From Candidatus Heimdallarchaeota archaeon (lineage in GTDB: Archaea > Asgardarchaeota > Heimdallarchaeia > JABLTI01): 8,984 nucleotides of DNA. Each line of letters starts with the position of its first letter. The stretch's first letter is position 1. Both the position numbers and the translations under genes were made by a program. This document shows positions 6,750 through 8,984 of this stretch, in pieces. The stretch spans positions 1-8,984 of the forward strand of contig DAOUWQ010000029.1 of the NCBI GenBank assembly GCA_030667035.1. Direction: 5' to 3'. The notes under the pieces were generated by a model, which searched no databases, had not been told where the DNA came from, and was given only the letters and a program-made list of their open reading frames with translations.

Positions 6750-6854
6750 TTACTCTTCTTCTTCGCCGCTGACAAGATGATAACCCAAGGCTAAGAAGCC
6801 GCCGAGAATTAATACTAGGTAAACAATGTAGAGGATACTATTTGCGTCAATCAT
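6750..6854 (-). CDS. 34-residue single-pass membrane protein, possibly Ost4-like
   Basis: This short gene encodes MIDANSIL, one hydrophobic helix (about residues 7-24), then GYHLVSG and four terminal glutamates. It has its own TATATA-type promoter about 27 bases before the ATG and a T7 tract after the stop. Thirteen of its 34 codons end in C (GAC, CTC, TAC, GGC, GCC, GTC and others), unlike the A/T-ending codons of its neighbours; this suggests strong expression and argues that it is a real gene. Eukaryotic Ost4, a 36-37-residue subunit of the oligosaccharyltransferase that holds Stt3, has the same plan: it starts MI, has Asp at residue 4 (3 here) and one helix, and carries Tyr25-His26-x-Val28 at exactly these positions, as recalled for the yeast and human proteins. 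The acidic tail differs from eukaryotic Ost4. Two out-of-frame upstream ATGs (in GATGAATGATTAATG) stop at once. That it is coding is likely; the Ost4 link is inference. Confidence 0.72.
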   Translation of the reverse strand: MIDANSILYIVYLVLILGGFLALGYHLVSGEEEE

Positions 6855-6870
6855 TAATCATTCATCTCTT

Positions 6871-6886
6871 TCGATTTTTATATAAA
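6871..6886 (-). promoter_or_regulatory. Strong archaeal TATA box for the 34-residue gene
   Basis: The minus strand reads TTTATATAAAAATCGA, the clearest TATA box in the window. Its core is centred about 27 bases before the start codon. This places initiation at, or one to three bases before, the ATG and implies a leaderless mRNA. The GAGATGA just before the start would then probably not be transcribed. Confidence 0.65.
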
Positions 6887-6997
6887 CGTGTAAGGTGGTT
6901 CTTTCTTCCCTTAAAAACTCTTTCGACCTTTTTATTATTTATTTAGGTCAGCTATTTATTTTTAATAGACAAACATCTTTTTTTATTGCATTACAAA

Positions 6998-7318
6998 TTA
7001 TTTTTCAATGGCCAATCTTACATGAATGATTTTTTTTGAATGTTTATTCGTTTCAACCTTAGTTGCAATTATATTATGGAAAAATAATTTGCCAATAACT
7101 GTAACGGGTAAAAATAATATATTATCTTTTTCATGAATGCCTTGAACAGTGGTTGTGATGAAGATTGCCTTGTAATTAGAATTAAAATTTCTAACAAGTA
7201 AGTCAAGAATTTTCTGAATATATATTTGTGGGATGAGTTTCTTCATCCCAATGGACATATGGATACAAACGTCCTTTACCATAAGAATATGTTTTTCTTC
7301 TCCTACAGTGGTGCTCAT
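6998..7318 (-). CDS. Small orphan protein, tentatively Rpb7/RpoE N-terminal-like fold
   Basis: This 106-residue soluble protein has no family I can name with confidence. It is probably real: GAGGT (7326-7330) lies seven bases before its ATG, and a TATA-like TTTATAT (7354-7360) lies about 39 bases upstream. The pattern is strand (ILMVKDVCIHM, about 11-21), helix (IPQIYIQKILDLLVRNF, about 29-45), strand-turn (YKAIFITTTVQGIHEKDN), then two more strands (TVIGKLFFHNIIATKVE and IIHVRLAI). The order and hydrophobic spacing recall the N-terminal tip domain of archaeal RNA polymerase subunit Rpo7/Rpb7, where a KILxxxDVVxVPP-like strand, a helix and an ILAVTDVKEIGEG-like strand occur in the same order. 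The S1 domain that normally follows is missing. If correct, this would be a free-standing tip-domain paralogue; it may equally be an unrelated alpha-beta protein. The composition is lysine- and isoleucine-rich. Confidence 0.62.
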   Translation of the reverse strand: MSTTVGEEKHILMVKDVCIHMSIGMKKLIPQIYIQKILDLLVRNFNSNYKAIFITTTVQGIHEKDNILFLPVTVIGKLFFHNIIATKVETNKHSKKIIHVRLAIEK

Positions 7319-7353
7319 AATGAATACCTCTAGAACAATATTCGAAATACATC

Positions 7354-7360
7354 ATATAAA
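7354..7360 (-). promoter_or_regulatory. TATA-like box of the small orphan gene
   Basis: The minus strand reads TTTATAT within GTGTTTATATGATG. Initiation about 25 bases downstream gives a leader of roughly 13 bases that keeps the GAGGT ribosome site. Together the two elements support the ATG at 7318 and the reality of the gene. Confidence 0.45.
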
Positions 7361-7484
7361 CACCGATTTTTTTCTGAAAGGGCATATATTTCTATAATTG
7401 AAACTAAATAGATTTTAAATCAAATACAAAAAGTTATTTCAAAGAAATGAATTAAAGTAATAACGAAAAACGTGAGGGAATTAA

Positions 7485-8255
7485 TTGATTAGAAAAGACC
7501 CAACAAAACGCTTCTCAGATCGAGTAGAAAATTACGTAAAATATCGTCCAAGTTATCCACCAAAAGTAGTAGATGAATTATTAGCTAAAGGAGTAATTAC
7601 TACAAATTCAGTTATTGCGGATATCGGGTCAGGAACAGGAAAATTCTCAGAACTTTTAGTGAAGAAAGGAGTGAAAGTATTTGGAATTGAACCCAATGAG
7701 GATATGAGAAAAGCAGGAGAGAATTTTCTATCTTCATATTCGATTTTTCAAAGTCTCTCTGGAACAGCAGAAGCAACTAATTTACCTGAAAAATCAATTG
7801 ATGTAATAACTGTCGCTCAAGCCTTTCACTGGTTTAAAATTGCAGAAACACAAAAAGAATTTGCTAGAATTTTGAAACCAAATGGATACATAGTGCTAAT
7901 TTGGAATGATAGAGATTCAGAAGATGCATTTCAAAAAGAATATGATCGGCTTATAATTGAATATTGCCCAGAATACAGGCTTAATGATCATCGAAATATT
8001 AGTTATCATGATCTCGAGATTTTTTATAAAACTGATGAAATTACAAAGTTTGAATGTGCGTATAGTCAATTATTTGATTTTGAGAGTTTACAAGGTCGTT
8101 TGGAATCAAGTTCTTATACACCAACAAGAGGTGAAGAGAATTATCAACCAATGATAATAAAACTGAAGGAACTTCACAATAAATATCAAGAAAATGGAAA
8201 AGTGAAATTTGCTTACAAAACTGAAATGTCATATGGTATTCCAAATTTCTTGTAA
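7485..8255 (+). CDS. Class I SAM-dependent methyltransferase (type 11)
   Basis: This 256-residue soluble methyltransferase is of the UbiE/type 11 kind. The N-terminus SDRVENYVKYRPSYP (11-25) is characteristic of one subgroup. Motif I ADIGSGTG (45-52) binds S-adenosylmethionine. An acidic residue at E69 (FGIEPNEDM) would bind the ribose hydroxyls. AQAFHWF (111-117) lies near the active site, and LKPNGYIVLIW (130-140) is the usual strand after motif III. The methyl acceptor cannot be told from sequence; small molecules are usual for this group. The start is TTG at 7485. GAGGG (7474-7478) lies six bases before it, the N-terminal block begins at once, and no ATG occurs before residue 74. It is divergent from the small orphan gene, and a TATA-like TTTTAAAT (7413-7420) fits a leader of about 43 bases. 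The length appears complete. Confidence 0.9.
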   Translation: MIRKDPTKRFSDRVENYVKYRPSYPPKVVDELLAKGVITTNSVIADIGSGTGKFSELLVKKGVKVFGIEPNEDMRKAGENFLSSYSIFQSLSGTAEATNLPEKSIDVITVAQAFHWFKIAETQKEFARILKPNGYIVLIWNDRDSEDAFQKEYDRLIIEYCPEYRLNDHRNISYHDLEIFYKTDEITKFECAYSQLFDFESLQGRLESSSYTPTRGEENYQPMIIKLKELHNKYQENGKVKFAYKTEMSYGIPNFL

Positions 8256-8274
8256 GAATAACGATTACTTTCGC

Positions 8275-8290
8275 TTATCTCCCCAGATAA
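8275..8290 (+). terminator. Small hairpin after the methyltransferase gene
   Basis: TTATCT (8275-8280) and AGATAA (8285-8290) pair perfectly around a CCCC loop, 19 bases past the methyltransferase stop. A T-rich stretch (GTTAATTTTATTGTTT) follows. It may be a terminator or a 3'-end structure. The stem has one GC pair and would be weak. Confidence 0.3.
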
Positions 8291-8354
8291 CTGTTAATTT
8301 TATTGTTTCGAAATACTAGTTTATCTTCTAACTAATTAATAGTGGTAGCACTCA

Positions 8355-8984
8355 ATGGCAGTATTAAAAAAAACTCAGAGTCAAATAATGATTCCAAAGC
8401 AAGAAAGGAATTTTTTATTTCATGTAGATTTAGATTGTTTTTTTGCTGCTGTAGAAGTGAGAGAACAACCATCATTGAAAGGGTTGCCAGTTATCGTTGG
8501 GGGAGATAAAGAATCTAAGAGAGGAGTTGTTACTACATGTACTTACGAAGCAAGAAAATTTGGTGTACATTCAGGGATGTCTATAGTTGAAGCTTTGAAT
8601 TTGTGCTCTGAATCTATCTGTATAAGAAGGGGAAATTATAGCTTATACAGAGAAGTATCAGATAGTGTTATGGCTATTTTATCATCATATACAGACGAAT
8701 TTCGTTGTGCATCTATTGATGAAGCTTATTTGAATTTAACAAAAATAATCAATGAAGAATTCAATGGAAATCCTCTCCCCTTAGCTGAGGAAATAAAAAA
8801 AGAAATTTTTGAAACAGAGGGAATAACATGTTCTATTGGCATTGGATCAAATACAACAATCGCTAAAATGGCTACTTCCCAAAATAAACCGAATGGCATA
8901 ACTTTCATACCAAAAGAGAAAATCAAAGAATTTCTAAAACCTTTACCTGTAAGGCGAATTAGTGGCATAGGACCCAAATCTGCA
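8355..8984 (+). CDS. dinB: Y-family DNA polymerase (DinB/Dpo4 type), 3'-partial
   Basis: The frame is open from ATG 8355 to the window end and gives the first 210 residues of a lesion-bypass polymerase of about 350 residues. Metal-binding carboxylates are D25 in HVDLDCFFAAVE and D122/E123 in ASIDEAYL. The steric-gate position is F30 (Tyr12 in Sulfolobus Dpo4), which would exclude ribonucleotides. TYEARKFGVHSGM (63-75) is the finger segment with the conserved Tyr and Arg that contact the nucleotide. CSIGIGSNTTIAKMAT and KPNG are typical palm motifs, and the sequence ends in the thumb-domain RISGIGPKSA helix-hairpin-helix. The little-finger domain and any sliding-clamp-binding tail lie outside. 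The start is uncertain: an upstream GTGGT is a weak ribosome site, TTTATC (8320-8325) could be the TATA box, and ATG 8388 (residue 12) is also possible. Homology begins near residue 20, so either start keeps the domain. Confidence 0.95.
   Translation, partial: MAVLKKTQSQIMIPKQERNFLFHVDLDCFFAAVEVREQPSLKGLPVIVGGDKESKRGVVTTCTYEARKFGVHSGMSIVEALNLCSESICIRRGNYSLYREVSDSVMAILSSYTDEFRCASIDEAYLNLTKIINEEFNGNPLPLAEEIKKEIFETEGITCSIGIGSNTTIAKMATSQNKPNGITFIPKEKIKEFLKPLPVRRISGIGPKSA

Noticed and set aside
7203..7385. 60-codon minus-strand ORF upstream of and overlapping the small orphan gene
   Set aside because: It spans that gene's TATA-like box and ribosome site and shares its DNA in another frame; it has no independent signals.
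8041..8244. Antisense and sense shadow ORFs within the methyltransferase gene
   Set aside because: They overlap a frame with clear SAM-binding motifs.
8726..8977. 83-codon minus-strand ORF
   Set aside because: It is antisense to the conserved palm domain of the Y-family polymerase.
1..8984. Search for tRNA, rRNA, CRISPR repeats, insertion sequences and phage or defence genes
   Set aside because: No cloverleaf with a T-loop, no evenly spaced direct repeats, no transposase and no terminal inverted repeats were seen by eye. Very degenerate elements could be missed.

Overview
The window is AT-rich and looks archaeal. It holds a large Lhr-type SF2 helicase with a C-terminal zinc ribbon, an archaeal-type EngB GTPase, a PflX-like radical SAM protein and a Dpo4/DinB-type Y-family polymerase. 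Several genes have an AT-rich TATA-like box 24-27 bases before the start codon, consistent with leaderless or very short-leader mRNAs. Others have a GGTG/GAGG Shine-Dalgarno, and GTG and TTG starts occur. No rRNA, tRNA, CRISPR array or insertion sequence was seen. An Asgard-type archaeon is possible, because one micro-gene resembles a eukaryotic oligosaccharyltransferase subunit, but this is a guess and not a demonstrated assignment.

Layout. Positions 1-557 hold an unrecognised gene on the plus strand, possibly cut by the window edge. It converges on a C_GCAxxG_C_C-type cysteine protein (610-1059, minus), with a strong hairpin between them. That protein is divergent from a PflX-like radical SAM protein (1166-2308, plus), which converges on a small four-helix membrane protein (2351-2824, minus). 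From 7318 down to 2351, five genes lie head to tail on the minus strand: an orphan small protein with an Rpb7-N-terminal-like strand pattern, a 34-residue single-pass membrane protein, lhr, engB and the four-helix membrane protein. They have separate promoter-like signals, so they look like neighbours more than one tight operon. On the right, on the plus strand, are a class I SAM methyltransferase (7485-8255) and the first 210 codons of a Y-family DNA polymerase that runs off the end (8355-8984).

How the genes fit together. Lhr and the Y-family polymerase belong to nucleic-acid maintenance. EngB is linked to ribosome assembly in bacteria. PflX and the C_GCAxxG protein are cysteine-rich redox or Fe-S proteins sharing one intergenic region. 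No dedicated pathway or defence system is visible. The most unusual item is the 34-residue gene at 6750-6854. It has a strong TATA box and codon use unlike its neighbours, and its protein matches eukaryotic Ost4 in length, in topology and in the position of a Tyr-His-x-Val motif. No gene-free stretch exceeds 300 bases; the longest is 6492-6749.
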